A stretch of 64,000 nt of DNA from Streptomyces sp. NRRL F-6492. Lineage in GTDB: Bacteria; Actinomycetota; Actinomycetes; Streptomycetales; Streptomycetaceae. Both the position numbers and the translations under genes were made by a program. Positions within the stretch are counted from its first letter, which is position 1; the number at the start of each line of letters is the position of its first letter. Location of the stretch: contig NZ_LGEG01000057.1 of the NCBI RefSeq assembly GCF_001280125.1, positions 36,432 through 100,431 of the forward strand, read 5' to 3'. Under the pieces are notes generated by a model that had not been told where the DNA came from, did no database searches, and saw only the letters and a program-made list of their open reading frames with translations. Shown one piece after another: positions 32,956 to 41,763 of the stretch.

Positions 32956-34014
32956 TTGCGCCGGATCACCAGGATCACGACCGTGGGCATCGCCTCCGCG
33001 GCGCTCGCCCTCTCCGCCACCGCGTGTGGCAAGTCCTCGACGGACACCGGTTCCAGCACCGCGTCGGACTCGAAGAACATCACCGCCGCCATCGCGTACG
33101 ACATCGGCGGCCGCGGCGACCAGTCCTTCAACGACGCCGCGTACGCGGGCCTGAAGAAGGCCGAGGACGAACTCGGCGTCAAGGGCAAGGAGGCCGAGCC
33201 CTCGGAGGGCGAGGGCGACGCCGACAAGGTGCAGCGCCTCACCGCCCTCGCCCGCGCCGGGAACAACCCGGTCATCGGTGTCGGCTTCGCCTACGCCCCG
33301 GCGATCGCCAAGGTCGCCAAGGCCTACCCGAAGACCACCTTCGGCCTCATCGACGACACCTCGGTGACCGCCCCGAACATCGCCAACCTCGTCTTCAACG
33401 AGGAGCAGGGCTCCTACCTGGCCGGCGTCGCCGCCGCCAAGACGTCGAAGACCGGCACGGTCGGCTTCATCGGCGGCGTCGAGGTCCCGCTGATCAAGAA
33501 GTTCCAGGCGGGCTTCGAGCAGGGCGTCAAGGACACCAACCCCAAGGCGAAGGTGCTGGTCCAGTACCTGACCCAGCCGCCGAACTTCGACGGCTTCTCC
33601 AAGCCCGACCTCGGCAAGGCCGCCGCGCAGGGCCAGCTCGACAAGGGCGCCGACGTGATCTACGCCGCCGCCGGTCTGGCCGGTTCGGGCTCGATCGAGG
33701 CCGCCGCGTCCGCGGGCAAGTGGGCCATCGGCGTCGACTCCGACCAGTACAACCAGGCGGGTCTGTCCTCCTACAAGGACCACATCCTGACCTCGGTCAC
33801 CAAGGACGTCTCGGACTCCGTCTTCAACCTGATCAAGTCGGTCAAGGACGGCAAGCCGCAGACCGGTGAGATCCGCTACGGCCTCGCCCAGGACGGTGTC
33901 GGCCTGGCCGACTCCAACCCGGCGTACAAGAAGATGACCGACGTCATCGCCGCCGTGGACGAGGCGAAGAAGAACATCGTCGACGGCAAGATCACGGTCA
34001 AGACCGCTCCGTAA
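32956..34014 (+). CDS. Nucleoside-binding lipoprotein, BMP (PnrA-like) family
   Basis: 352 residues from a TTG start at 32956, chosen because GAAGGGA is 9 bases upstream and the signal peptide begins here. The lipidated residue is Cys24 (A-T-A-C). The BMP domain shows A-I-A-Y-D-I-G-G-R-G-D-Q-S-F-N-D, then F-G-L-I-D-D, Y-L-A-G-V-A-A-A and G-F-I-G-G. Members bind purine nucleosides and deliver them to an ABC importer. ATPase and permease genes follow after a strong hairpin, which would allow more binding protein than membrane components. Confidence 0.93.
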   Translation: MRRITRITTVGIASAALALSATACGKSSTDTGSSTASDSKNITAAIAYDIGGRGDQSFNDAAYAGLKKAEDELGVKGKEAEPSEGEGDADKVQRLTALARAGNNPVIGVGFAYAPAIAKVAKAYPKTTFGLIDDTSVTAPNIANLVFNEEQGSYLAGVAAAKTSKTGTVGFIGGVEVPLIKKFQAGFEQGVKDTNPKAKVLVQYLTQPPNFDGFSKPDLGKAAAQGQLDKGADVIYAAAGLAGSGSIEAAASAGKWAIGVDSDQYNQAGLSSYKDHILTSVTKDVSDSVFNLIKSVKDGKPQTGEIRYGLAQDGVGLADSNPAYKKMTDVIAAVDEAKKNIVDGKITVKTAP

Positions 34015-34037
34015 GGAACCGCAGGTCAACGACCGCA

Positions 34038-34076
34038 GGGCCCGGCGACGGTGGGACCCCCACCGGAGCCGGGCCC
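34038..34076 (+). terminator. Intra-cluster hairpin between binding protein and ATPase genes
   Basis: Nested stem: outer GGGCCCGGC/GCCGGGCCC and inner CGGTGGG/CCCACCG. It probably stops most transcripts after the lipoprotein gene. A new promoter region with an operator follows at 34110. Confidence 0.75.
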
Positions 34077-34109
34077 CGTTCCCGTACGGATTTTCATTTT
34101 TCGGCAGTG

Positions 34110-34121
34110 CTACGCGTGTAG
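34110..34121 (+). promoter_or_regulatory. Palindromic operator ahead of nucleoside ABC genes
   Basis: CTACGCGTGTAG, one mismatch from the perfect palindrome at 57446. Its last three bases begin a possible -10 TAGATG (34119-34124), so binding would block transcription of the ATPase/permease/cdd operon. Confidence 0.65.
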
Positions 34122-34196
34122 ATGTCTCCCTGGCACGATAGCTTCGCCCCGCCCTGCCCTCCCGCTCCCACTCCTTCCGGCCAAGGAGAGTGCGTC

Positions 34197-35837
34197 ATCA
34201 ACGCGTCCAGCCCCCCTGCCGTAGAACTGCACGGCATCACCAAGCGATTCCCCGGCGTCGTCGCCAACAGGGACATCGCCATCACGGTCCGCAAGGGCAC
34301 CGTGCACGCCCTCATCGGCGAGAACGGCGCCGGCAAGTCGACCCTCATGAAGATCCTGTACGGCATGCAGAAGCCGGACGAGGGCACCATCGCCGTCGAC
34401 GGCGAGCAGGTCACCTTCTCCAGCCCCGGTGACGCCATCGCGCGCGGCATCGGCATGGTGCACCAGCACTTCATGCTCGCCGACAACCTCACCGTCCTGG
34501 AGAACGTCGTCCTCGGCGGCGAGAAGCTCTACGGCATCGGCTCCAGGGCCCGGAAGAAGATCCGCGAGATCTCCGACCAGTACGGCCTCGGAGTCCGCCC
34601 GGACGTCCTCGTCGAGGACCTCGGCGTCGCCGACCGGCAGCGCGTGGAGATCCTCAAGGTCCTCTACCGCGGCGCCCGGATCCTCATCCTCGACGAGCCG
34701 ACCGCCGTCCTGGTCCCGCAGGAGGTCGACGCGCTCTTCGACAACCTGCGCGAGCTCAAGTCCGAGGGCCTGACCGTCATCTTCATCTCGCACAAGCTGG
34801 GCGAGGTCCTGAAGGTCGCCGACGACATCACCGTCATCCGCCGGGGCACCACGGTCGGCACCGCCGACCCGAGGACCGCCACCACCAAGCAGCTCGCCGA
34901 GCTGATGGTCGGCAGCGAGCTGCCCTCCCCGGAGACCCGCGAGTCGACCGTCACCGACGTGCCGATGCTCCAGGTCCGCGACCTGACCCTGTCCGAGGCC
35001 GGCGCCGCCTCCGCCGCCCCGCTCACCAGCGCGGCTCCGCCGGACCCCGCCCGGGCCACCACCGTCCTGGAGGAGACCGCCGGGGGCCGCAAGCTCCTCG
35101 ACGACATCTCCCTCACCATCCACAAGGGCGAGATCCTCGGCATCGCGGGCGTCGAGGGCAACGGCCAGACCGAGCTCATCGAGGCCCTCATGGGCATGGC
35201 CACCCCCGACGCGGGCACCATCTCCCTCGACGGGCAGGACATCTCCAAGGTCTCCGTGCGCAAGCGCCGCGAGGGCGGCATCGGCTACATCCCCGAGGAC
35301 CGGCACCGCCACGGCCTGCTCCTGGAGGCCCCCCTCTGGGAGAACCGCATCCTCGGCCACGTCACCGAGGCCCCCAACTCCAGGCGCGGCATCCTCGACC
35401 CGAAGGCCGCCCGCGCGGACACCGAGCGGATCGTCCGCGAGTACGACGTGCGCACCCCCGGCATCGACGTCACCGCGGCCTCCCTCTCCGGCGGCAACCA
35501 GCAGAAGCTGATCGTCGGCCGCGAGATGAGCCACGCCCCCAAGTTCCTGATCGCCGCCCACCCCACCCGCGGCGTGGACGTCGGCGCGCAGGCGCAGATC
35601 TGGGACGCGATCCGGGACGCCCGCCGCGAGGGCCTGGCGGTGCTGCTGATCTCCGCCGACCTCGACGAGCTGATCGGCCTCTCCGACACCCTCCGGGTCA
35701 TGTACCGCGGCAAGCTGGTCGCCGACGCCGACCCCGCCACCATCACGCCCGAGGAGCTGGGCTCCGCCATGACCGGCGCGGCCTCCGGCCACCTCGAAGG
35801 CACCGAAGAGCAGTCCGAAGACGGTGACGCCCGATGA
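34197..35837 (+). CDS. Nucleoside ABC transporter ATP-binding protein (two ABC domains), probable ATC start
   Basis: About 546 residues. Two nucleotide-binding domains lie in tandem, as in sugar and nucleoside importers. Domain 1 has Walker A G-E-N-G-A-G-K-S-T and Walker B I-L-I-L-D-E-P-T-A; domain 2 keeps a degenerate Walker A (G-V-E-G-N-G-Q-T) and signature L-S-G-G-N-Q-Q-K, with A-A-H-P-T-R-G-V-D in place of the usual D-E-P-T-R-G-V-D. No ATG, GTG or TTG lies at a suitable distance from AAGGAGAG (34183-34190). An ATC at 34197 does, and gives the expected N-terminus N-A-S-S-P-P-A-V-E-L. The only upstream in-frame ATG (34122) is inside the promoter. Confidence 0.88.
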   Translation: MNASSPPAVELHGITKRFPGVVANRDIAITVRKGTVHALIGENGAGKSTLMKILYGMQKPDEGTIAVDGEQVTFSSPGDAIARGIGMVHQHFMLADNLTVLENVVLGGEKLYGIGSRARKKIREISDQYGLGVRPDVLVEDLGVADRQRVEILKVLYRGARILILDEPTAVLVPQEVDALFDNLRELKSEGLTVIFISHKLGEVLKVADDITVIRRGTTVGTADPRTATTKQLAELMVGSELPSPETRESTVTDVPMLQVRDLTLSEAGAASAAPLTSAAPPDPARATTVLEETAGGRKLLDDISLTIHKGEILGIAGVEGNGQTELIEALMGMATPDAGTISLDGQDISKVSVRKRREGGIGYIPEDRHRHGLLLEAPLWENRILGHVTEAPNSRRGILDPKAARADTERIVREYDVRTPGIDVTAASLSGGNQQKLIVGREMSHAPKFLIAAHPTRGVDVGAQAQIWDAIRDARREGLAVLLISADLDELIGLSDTLRVMYRGKLVADADPATITPEELGSAMTGAASGHLEGTEEQSEDGDAR

Positions 35838-36952
35838 TGAAATTCGACAAGGACCGGCTGATCCTGGGCGCGGCGGGACCGGTGCTCGCGCTGGTCTCCT
35901 CGTTCGTGCTCACCGTGCTGGTGCTGCTCGCGACCGGACTCGACCCGATCGAGCCGATCCGGATCATGATCGAGAACGCCGGGTACGCCGACATCCAGGT
36001 CCTGATCGTCAACCAGACCGGGATCTACTACCTCGCGGCCCTCGCCGTGGCGGTCGGCTTCCGGATGAACCTCTTCAACATCGGCGTCGACGGCCAGTAC
36101 CGGCTCGCCGCGATGGTCTCCGCCCTCGTGGGCGCCTCCGTCGAGCTGCCGGGCCCGCTGCACATCCTGCTCATCGTGCTCGTCGCGATGCTGACCGGCG
36201 CCTTCTGGTCCGGCATCGCCGGCATCCTCAAGACGACCCGCGGCGTCTCCGAGGTCGTCTCGACGATCATGCTCAACGCCATCGCGACCTCCCTGGTGGC
36301 CTGGCTGATCCTGCCGAAGAACTTCGGCGTCCAGCCCGCCGGCTCGAACAACCTCACCACCGGTGAGATCTCCGAGTCCGGCTGGTTCCCCGGCATCGAC
36401 ATGGGCCAGGGCAACGGCGTCGTCTACGGCTTCACCTTCGTCGCCCTCGCGCTCGGCGTCGTCTACTGGTTCGTCCTCAACCGCACCCGGTTCGGCTTCG
36501 ACCTGCGCGCCACCGGCGCCAGCGAGTCCGCCGCCCAGGCCAGCGGCGTCGACGCCAAGCGGATGATCCTCACCTCGATGCTGCTCTCGGGCGCGCTCGC
36601 CGGCCTCTCCGGCATGCCGACGCTGCTCGGCGAGTCCCACACGTACAGCCTCGACTTCCCGGTCGGCGTTGGCTTCACCGCCATCACCATCGCGCTGCTC
36701 GGCCGCAACCACCCGGTCGGCATCCTCTTCGCCGCCCTCCTCTTCGCCTTCCTCGACAAGGCGTCCTCGTCGCTCGACACCTTCGGATACCCGAAGGAGA
36801 TCACCAAGATCATGCAGGGCATCATCGTGATCGCCGTGGTCGTCTCCTACGAGCTCGTCCGCCGTTACGGCCTCCGCCGCCAGCAGCAGAAGGTCGGCGA
36901 GGAACTCGCCGCCGGCGGCGCCCTCAAGACCGACAAGGAGGTCTCGGCATGA
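35834..36952 (+). CDS. Nucleoside ABC transporter permease 1
   Basis: 372 residues with about nine to ten membrane helices of the BPD_transp_2 type. Conserved segments are F-R-M-N-L-F-N-I-G-V-D-G-Q-Y, G-V-S-E-V-V-S-T-I-M-L-N-A-I and the permease loop F-D-L-R-A-T-G-A-S-E-S-A-A-Q-A-S-G-V, which contacts the ATPase. It overlaps the ATPase stop by 4 bp; a second ATG is immediately adjacent (35837). It pairs with the following permease as a heterodimer. Confidence 0.93.
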   Translation: MMKFDKDRLILGAAGPVLALVSSFVLTVLVLLATGLDPIEPIRIMIENAGYADIQVLIVNQTGIYYLAALAVAVGFRMNLFNIGVDGQYRLAAMVSALVGASVELPGPLHILLIVLVAMLTGAFWSGIAGILKTTRGVSEVVSTIMLNAIATSLVAWLILPKNFGVQPAGSNNLTTGEISESGWFPGIDMGQGNGVVYGFTFVALALGVVYWFVLNRTRFGFDLRATGASESAAQASGVDAKRMILTSMLLSGALAGLSGMPTLLGESHTYSLDFPVGVGFTAITIALLGRNHPVGILFAALLFAFLDKASSSLDTFGYPKEITKIMQGIIVIAVVVSYELVRRYGLRRQQQKVGEELAAGGALKTDKEVSA

Positions 36953-38211
36953 GCACCGCCGCTGCCACCAAGCCGAGCGCCGCGCCCAAGGGCGGCGGAC
37001 GCCGCAAGCTCACCCTGCCGTGGATCATGCTGATCGTCGCGGCCGGCCTCGTGCTCTTCTCCCTGGTCCGGGTCGTCTCCGGGGCGAACGACCTCACCTC
37101 CGTGGGCCAGGTCTCCGGCGCGCTCCAGCTCGCCGTCCCGATCGGCCTCGCCGGTCTCGGCGGTCTGTGGGCCGAGCGCGCGGGCGTCGTCAACATCGGC
37201 CTCGAAGGCATGATGGTGCTCGGCACCTGGTTCGGCGCCTGGGCCGGCTACCAGTGGGGCCCCTGGGTGGGCGTCCTCTTCGGCCTCCTCGGCGGCGCGC
37301 TGGGCGGCCTGCTCCACGCGGTCATCACCGTCACGTTCAACGTGAACCACATCGTCTCCGGTGTGGCGATCAACATCCTCGCGGTCGGCTTCACCCAGTA
37401 CCTGTCGAACTTCACGTTCGCCGAGGCCGAGGGCGGCTCCTCCAAGCAGTCCCCCCGCATCGAGGCGATCACCAAGATCACGATCCCAGGGCTCTCCGAC
37501 TGGTTGCAGGACCTCCAGGCCAAGCACTGGTTCCTGGTCTCCGACCTCGCCGGCATCCTCGGCGGCCTGGTCACCAACCTGTCGCTGCTCACCGTCGTCG
37601 CGATCCTGCTGATCCCGGCCACCTGGTGGATCCTGTGGCGCACGGCCTTCGGCCTGCGGCTGCGCTCCTGCGGCGAGAACCCGGTCGCCGCCGAGTCCCT
37701 GGGCGTCAACGTCTACAAGTACAAGTACATCGCCGTCACCGTCTCCGGCGCCCTCGCCGGCCTCGGCGGCGCCTTCCTCGCGATCGTCGCCACCGGCATC
37801 TACCAGGAGGGCCAGACCGGCGGCCGCGGCTACATCGGTCTCGCCGCGATGATCTTCGGCAACTGGATGCCCGGCGGCATGGCGCTCGGCGCGGGCCTCT
37901 TCGGCTTCACCGACAGCCTCAAGCTGCGCGGCGGCGCCGAGAACGTCCACGCGCTGCTGCTCCTGGTCGCGCTGCTCCTGGTGATCGCCGCCCTCTGGCA
38001 GCTGTACAGGAAGAAGTACGTGGTCGCGGTGGTCTCCGCCGCCTTCTCCGTCGTGTTCTTCCTCTGGTACGCGCTGACCGACGAGGTCCCGAGCCAGTTC
38101 GTCGACGCCGCTCCGTACGTCACCACCCTGCTCGTGCTCGCCCTGTCGGCACAGCGCCTGCGGATGCCGAAGGCGGACGGGTTGCCCTACCGGAAGGGCC
38201 AGGGCAAGTGA
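36949..38211 (+). CDS. Nucleoside ABC transporter permease 2
   Basis: 420 residues with about ten to eleven membrane helices. Family motifs are E-R-A-G-V-V-N-I-G-L-E-G-M-M, V-N-H-I-V-S-G-V-A-I-N and the coupling loop L-R-L-R-S-C-G-E-N-P-V-A-A-E-S-L-G-V. An extra C-terminal pair of hydrophobic segments is present (about residues 345-400). It overlaps the previous gene by 4 bp and the cytidine deaminase gene by 4 bp, so uptake and salvage are translated from one message. Confidence 0.93.
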   Translation: MSTAAATKPSAAPKGGGRRKLTLPWIMLIVAAGLVLFSLVRVVSGANDLTSVGQVSGALQLAVPIGLAGLGGLWAERAGVVNIGLEGMMVLGTWFGAWAGYQWGPWVGVLFGLLGGALGGLLHAVITVTFNVNHIVSGVAINILAVGFTQYLSNFTFAEAEGGSSKQSPRIEAITKITIPGLSDWLQDLQAKHWFLVSDLAGILGGLVTNLSLLTVVAILLIPATWWILWRTAFGLRLRSCGENPVAAESLGVNVYKYKYIAVTVSGALAGLGGAFLAIVATGIYQEGQTGGRGYIGLAAMIFGNWMPGGMALGAGLFGFTDSLKLRGGAENVHALLLLVALLLVIAALWQLYRKKYVVAVVSAAFSVVFFLWYALTDEVPSQFVDAAPYVTTLLVLALSAQRLRMPKADGLPYRKGQGK

Positions 38212-38612
38212 CCGCGAAGCTCTCCGAGTCCGACTGGGAGGCCCTGCGGGTCACGGCGCGCGAGGCGATGTCCCGCGCGTACGCCCCGTACTCGGGCTTC
38301 CCGGTCGGCGCGGCGGCCCTCGTGGACGACGGGCGGACGGTCTCCGGCTGCAACGTGGAGAACGCCTCCTACGGTCTCTCCCTGTGCGCCGAGTGCGGTC
38401 TCGTCTCGCAGCTCCGGGCGACCGGCGGCGGCCGGCTGACCCACTTCGTCTGCGTGGACGGCCGGGGCGAGCCCCTGGTCCCGTGCGGGCGCTGCCGGCA
38501 GCTCCTGTACGAGTTCGGGGGCCCCGACCTCGTCCTGGAGACCCCGGCCGGGCTCCTGTCCCTGGCCGAGATGCTCCCGCAGGCCTTCGGCCCGGACCAC
38601 CTGTCCCGGTAG
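38208..38612 (+). CDS. cdd: Cytidine deaminase
   Basis: 134 residues from GTG 38208. This is the zinc-dependent enzyme converting (deoxy)cytidine to (deoxy)uridine. The motif C-N-V-E-N-A-S-Y-G binds substrate, C-A-E supplies one zinc ligand and the proton-shuttling Glu, and P-C-G-R-C-R-Q supplies the other two zinc cysteines. Length matches the tetrameric class. It is coupled to the nucleoside transporter genes and ends at a strong hairpin. Confidence 0.95.
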   Translation: MTAKLSESDWEALRVTAREAMSRAYAPYSGFPVGAAALVDDGRTVSGCNVENASYGLSLCAECGLVSQLRATGGGRLTHFVCVDGRGEPLVPCGRCRQLLYEFGGPDLVLETPAGLLSLAEMLPQAFGPDHLSR

Positions 38613-38618
38613 TACCTC

Positions 38619-38654
38619 GGAGCGGCCCTTCCGGCACGATGGAAGGGCCGCTCC
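38619..38654 (+). terminator. Hairpin terminator after cdd
   Basis: A perfect 14-bp stem, arm GGAGCGGCCCTTCC (38619-38632) with 38641-38654, and an 8-base loop, followed by a pyrimidine-rich tract. Confidence 0.8.
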
Positions 38655-38666
38655 TCCTTTCCCCCT

Positions 38667-38678
38667 CTATGCGCGTAG
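38667..38678 (+). promoter_or_regulatory. Palindromic operator ahead of deoA
   Basis: CTATGCGCGTAG, one mismatch from the perfect palindrome at 57446. Its end overlaps a possible -10 TAGAAA (38676-38681). It is a member of the four-site nucleoside set. Confidence 0.65.
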
Positions 38679-38694
38679 AAAGAGGCACCACCTC

Positions 38695-39972
38695 ATGGAC
38701 GTCATCTCCGTCATCCGCACCAAGCGGGACAAGGGCGAGCTGAGCCCCGAGCAGATCGACTGGGTCATCGACGCGTACACCCGCGGCACGGTCGCCGACG
38801 AGCAGATGTCCGCCCTCGCCATGGCGATCCTGCTGAACGGCATGAACCGCGACGAGATCGCCCGCTGGACCGCGGCCATGATCGCCTCCGGCGAGCGCAT
38901 GGACTTCTCCTCGCTCTCCCGCCCCACCGCCGACAAGCACTCCACCGGCGGCGTCGGCGACAAGATCACCCTCCCGCTCGCCCCGCTCGTCGCCGCCTGC
39001 GGCGCGGCCGTGCCGCAGCTCTCCGGCCGGGGCCTCGGCCACACCGGCGGCACCCTCGACAAGCTGGAGTCCATCCCCGGCTGGCGCGCGCTGCTCTCCA
39101 ACGAGGAGATGCTGCACGTCCTCGACACCACCGGCGCGGTCATCTGCGCGGCGGGCGACGGCCTGGCCCCGGCGGACAAGAAGCTGTACGCGCTCCGCGA
39201 CGTCACCGGCACCGTCGAGGCGATCCCGCTGATCGCCTCCTCGATCATGTCCAAGAAGATCGCCGAGGGCACGGGCTCGCTCGTCCTGGACGTCAAGGTC
39301 GGCACCGGCGCCTTCATGAAGACCATCGAGGACGCCCGCGAGCTGGCCTCCACCATGGTCCAGCTCGGCACCGACAGCGGCGTGCGGACGGTCGCGCTGC
39401 TCACCGACATGTCGACCCCGCTCGGCCTGACCGCCGGCAACGCCCTGGAGGTCCGCGAGTCCGTCGAGGTCCTCGCGGGCGGCGGCCCGGCGGACGTCGT
39501 CGAGCTGACGATCGCGCTGGCCCGCGAGATGCTCGACGCGGCCGGGATCAAGGACGCCGACCCGGCGAAGGCCCTCGCCGACGGCTCCGCGATGGACGTC
39601 TGGCGCCGGATGATCGCGGCCCAGGGCGGCGACCCGGACGCGGCCCTCCCGGTCGCCCGCGAGCAGCACGTCGTGACGGCCCCGTCCTCCGGCGTCCTGA
39701 CCCGCCTCGACGCGTACGGCGTCGGCATCGCCGCCTGGCGCCTGGGCGCGGGCCGCGCCCGCAAGGAGGACCCGGTGCAGGCGGGCGCGGGCGTCGAGCT
39801 CCACGCCAAGCCCGGCGACACGGTCACGGCGGGCCAGCCCCTGCTGACCCTCCACACGGACACCCCGGAGAAGTTCGACTACGCCCTGGGCTCCCTGGAG
39901 GGCGCCTGGGACATCGCCCCGGCGGGCACGGACTTCACGGCGTCCCCGATCGTCCTGGACCGCATCGCCTGA
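38695..39972 (+). CDS. deoA: Thymidine phosphorylase
   Basis: 425 residues. It splits thymidine or deoxyuridine to base and deoxyribose 1-phosphate. Motifs in order are K-H-S-T-G-G-V-G-D-K (phosphate binding), S-G-R-G-L-G-H-T-G-G-T-L-D-K-L-E-S, and I-M-S-K-K-I-A-E-G; the C-terminal PYNP_C domain starts near residue 340. Length is typical. It follows cdd after a terminator and carries its own operator-bearing promoter. Confidence 0.95.
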   Translation: MDVISVIRTKRDKGELSPEQIDWVIDAYTRGTVADEQMSALAMAILLNGMNRDEIARWTAAMIASGERMDFSSLSRPTADKHSTGGVGDKITLPLAPLVAACGAAVPQLSGRGLGHTGGTLDKLESIPGWRALLSNEEMLHVLDTTGAVICAAGDGLAPADKKLYALRDVTGTVEAIPLIASSIMSKKIAEGTGSLVLDVKVGTGAFMKTIEDARELASTMVQLGTDSGVRTVALLTDMSTPLGLTAGNALEVRESVEVLAGGGPADVVELTIALAREMLDAAGIKDADPAKALADGSAMDVWRRMIAAQGGDPDAALPVAREQHVVTAPSSGVLTRLDAYGVGIAAWRLGAGRARKEDPVQAGAGVELHAKPGDTVTAGQPLLTLHTDTPEKFDYALGSLEGAWDIAPAGTDFTASPIVLDRIA

Positions 39973-40077
39973 CACCTGGGCATATGCGCCTGACACCTTC
40001 AGGTGAACGGGACCGGTGGACCCCCACCGGTCCCGTTCGGCATGCTGGGATCGGTGACGCACTGATTGGAGACCGCC

Positions 40078-40668
40078 ATGAGCGCACTCACCGTCGACCC
40101 CGCGTCGGCCAATGGCCGCGACTGGGACGACCTCGTCCGGATCTGGGAAGGGACGGACGCGCCCGAGGGCTGCAAGGTGGAGATCATCGAGGGGATCATC
40201 ACCGTGTCACCGCCGCCGTCACCCCTGCACAACGACATCGCCGACGAAGTCCAGAGGGCTCTCTACGGGGTGATCCCCCGTGACTGGGGGGTCTACCAGA
40301 CGCAGGCCGTCACTCTGCCCACGCGTGCGGGGATGTTCATTCCCGACCTGCTCGTGGCTCCCAAGGGGGCCGTGCACGAAGCCCCTCTCGCGATCCAGGC
40401 TTCCGACGCCGAACTCGTCGTCGAGATCACCTCGCGGAACAACGCGAACCACGACCGGATCGTGAAGCTGCAGGCCTATGCCACCGCCGCCGTCCCCCTC
40501 TACCTGCTCGTCGACCGCTGGCACTCCGGCCGCCCCACCGCGACCCTGTACGGCGAGCCGAAGAAGGGCCTGTACCGGGTCCTCGACGCGGTCGAGTTCG
40601 GCCGGGAACTCCACCTCCCCGCCCCCTTCGACCTCACCCTCGACACCGGAACCTTTCCGCTCGGCTAG
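40078..40668 (+). CDS. Uma2-family (DUF820) putative endonuclease-fold protein
   Basis: 196 residues from ATG 40078, with TTGGAGA 5 bases upstream. The PD-(D/E)XK-like core is seen in G-C-K-V-E-I-I-E-G, F-I-P-D-L-L-V-A (catalytic Asp), A-E-L-V-V-E-I-T-S (Glu-x-x) and the later Y-A-x-A-x-V-P-L-Y-L-L-V-D motif. Uma2 genes occur in many copies in Streptomyces and have no proven role. The stop codon overlaps the convergent HAD gene by 4 bp. Confidence 0.88.
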   Translation: MSALTVDPASANGRDWDDLVRIWEGTDAPEGCKVEIIEGIITVSPPPSPLHNDIADEVQRALYGVIPRDWGVYQTQAVTLPTRAGMFIPDLLVAPKGAVHEAPLAIQASDAELVVEITSRNNANHDRIVKLQAYATAAVPLYLLVDRWHSGRPTATLYGEPKKGLYRVLDAVEFGRELHLPAPFDLTLDTGTFPLG

Positions 40669-41324
40669 AGCCCCGTCCCCGCCAGCAGCCCCGGCAGCGT
40701 CCGCATGTCCTCGAAGACCACCGTGTCCGGGCCCGCGAGGCGGTCCGCGCGGGTCAGGCCGCCGCAGTAGCCGAAGGCGCGCATTCCGGCGGCGCGGGCC
40801 GCCTCGACGCCGTACGGGCTGTCCTCGACGACGGCGCAGCGACCGGGCGGGACGCCCATCGTGGCGGCGGCGTGCAGGAAGAGGTCCGGGGCGGGCTTGC
40901 CCCGGGCGACGTCCTGCGCGCTGAAGATCCGGTCCTCGAAGCGCTCCAGGAGACCGGTGCGGCCGAGGTTCCGCCGGATCGTGGGGTGGCTGCCGTTGGA
41001 GGCGAGACAGTACGGGACGGACAGCGCGTCCAGGACGTCGGTGACGCCCTCGACGGCGGTCAGCTCGGCGTCCAGGGCGTCCTCGTACCGCTGCCGGAAG
41101 GGCTCGTGCCAGCCGGGCCCGAGGGGGCGCCCGACGCGCTCCTCCAGGATCGCGGTCAGGACCTCGTGGGAGGAGCCCACGAACTGCTCCACGATCTCCG
41201 CCTCGGTGAACTCCGCCCCGAGACTCGCGAACACCTCCCGGTCCACCCGGCAGTAGATCCGCTCGCTGTCCACCAGCACGCCGTCGCAGTCGAAGATCAC
41301 CAGTTCGACAGGTTCGAGAGTCAT
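40665..41324 (-). CDS. HAD-superfamily phosphatase (beta-phosphoglucomutase-like)
   Basis: 219 residues. HAD motif 1 is F-D12-C-D14-G-V-L-V-D, motif 2 lies in L-A-S-N-G-S, motif 3 in G-K-P-A-P-D-L-F, and motif 4 in V-V-E-D-S-P-Y-G-V. The four-helix cap type and length match the beta-phosphoglucomutase/phosphoglycolate-phosphatase subgroup. Substrate is uncertain. It is convergent with the Uma2 gene and divergent from the STAS protein gene. Confidence 0.92.
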   Translation of the reverse strand: MTLEPVELVIFDCDGVLVDSERIYCRVDREVFASLGAEFTEAEIVEQFVGSSHEVLTAILEERVGRPLGPGWHEPFRQRYEDALDAELTAVEGVTDVLDALSVPYCLASNGSHPTIRRNLGRTGLLERFEDRIFSAQDVARGKPAPDLFLHAAATMGVPPGRCAVVEDSPYGVEAARAAGMRAFGYCGGLTRADRLAGPDTVVFEDMRTLPGLLAGTGL

Positions 41325-41387
41325 GATCGGGAGCCTAGTCAGCGGGTCCTCCGATGAGTTCCCGCCCCCGCTCCGGTCTCATCGGAC

Positions 41388-41678
41388 GTGGACACCAGTC
41401 GGCCGGGCACCAGCCGGCCCCTCGTCGTGACCCTGACCGCCCGGCCCGGGCGGGAGGAGGTCGACCGCCTCTGCGCGGAGCTCTCCGCCGCCCCGCCGAC
41501 CGAGGTCGTCTGCGAGGCCGGCGCCCTCGTGCCCGCAGGGCTCGCCGCCGTCGACGCCCTCGCCCGGCTGAAGCTCACGGCGACCCGGCACGGCCACCGC
41601 ATCCGCTTCCGGGGAGCGGGCCCCGATCTGTGGGCCCTGCTCCGGCTGACCGGCCTCGACGAGGTGCTGGAGCTCTAG
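41388..41678 (+). CDS. STAS-domain-like small protein
   Basis: 96 residues from GTG 41388. The whole length fits a STAS/anti-sigma antagonist-like fold: P-L-V-V-T-L-T-A-R-P, E-V-V-C-E-A-G-A-L, L-A-A-V-D-A-L-A-R-L-K-L-T-A-T-R-H-G and I-R-F-R-G-A-G. In place of the phosphorylatable D-S/T-S pattern there is L-V-P-A-G-L, so phosphorylation control may be absent. Its stop codon touches the first arm of a long inverted repeat. It is the last core gene before the accessory island. Confidence 0.75.
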   Translation: MDTSRPGTSRPLVVTLTARPGREEVDRLCAELSAAPPTEVVCEAGALVPAGLAAVDALARLKLTATRHGHRIRFRGAGPDLWALLRLTGLDEVLEL

Positions 41679-41757
41679 GTGTCTTGCCGATCAGGCCGGA
41701 TCAGGGAGCGGTGTCCGGTGCCGGGCGCCGCGAGCCCGGCCTGATCGGCAAGACACC
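41678..41757. repeat. 80-bp element with perfect 22-bp inverted repeats
   Basis: Arms at 41678-41699 (begins GGTGTCTTGCCGATCAGG) and 41736-41757 are exact reverse complements, separated by 36 bases. It begins at the last base of the STAS stop codon and ends 3 bases before the CTAG that flanks the IS4-type remnant. It could act as a terminator or be a small palindromic mobile unit. Confidence 0.75.
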
Positions 41758-41763
41758 CCCTAG

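Noticed and set aside
34122..34196. ATG 34122 as start of the ABC ATPase
   Set aside because: It lies in the predicted -10/operator region, has no ribosome site, and adds a Pro/Cys-rich stretch not expected for the family.
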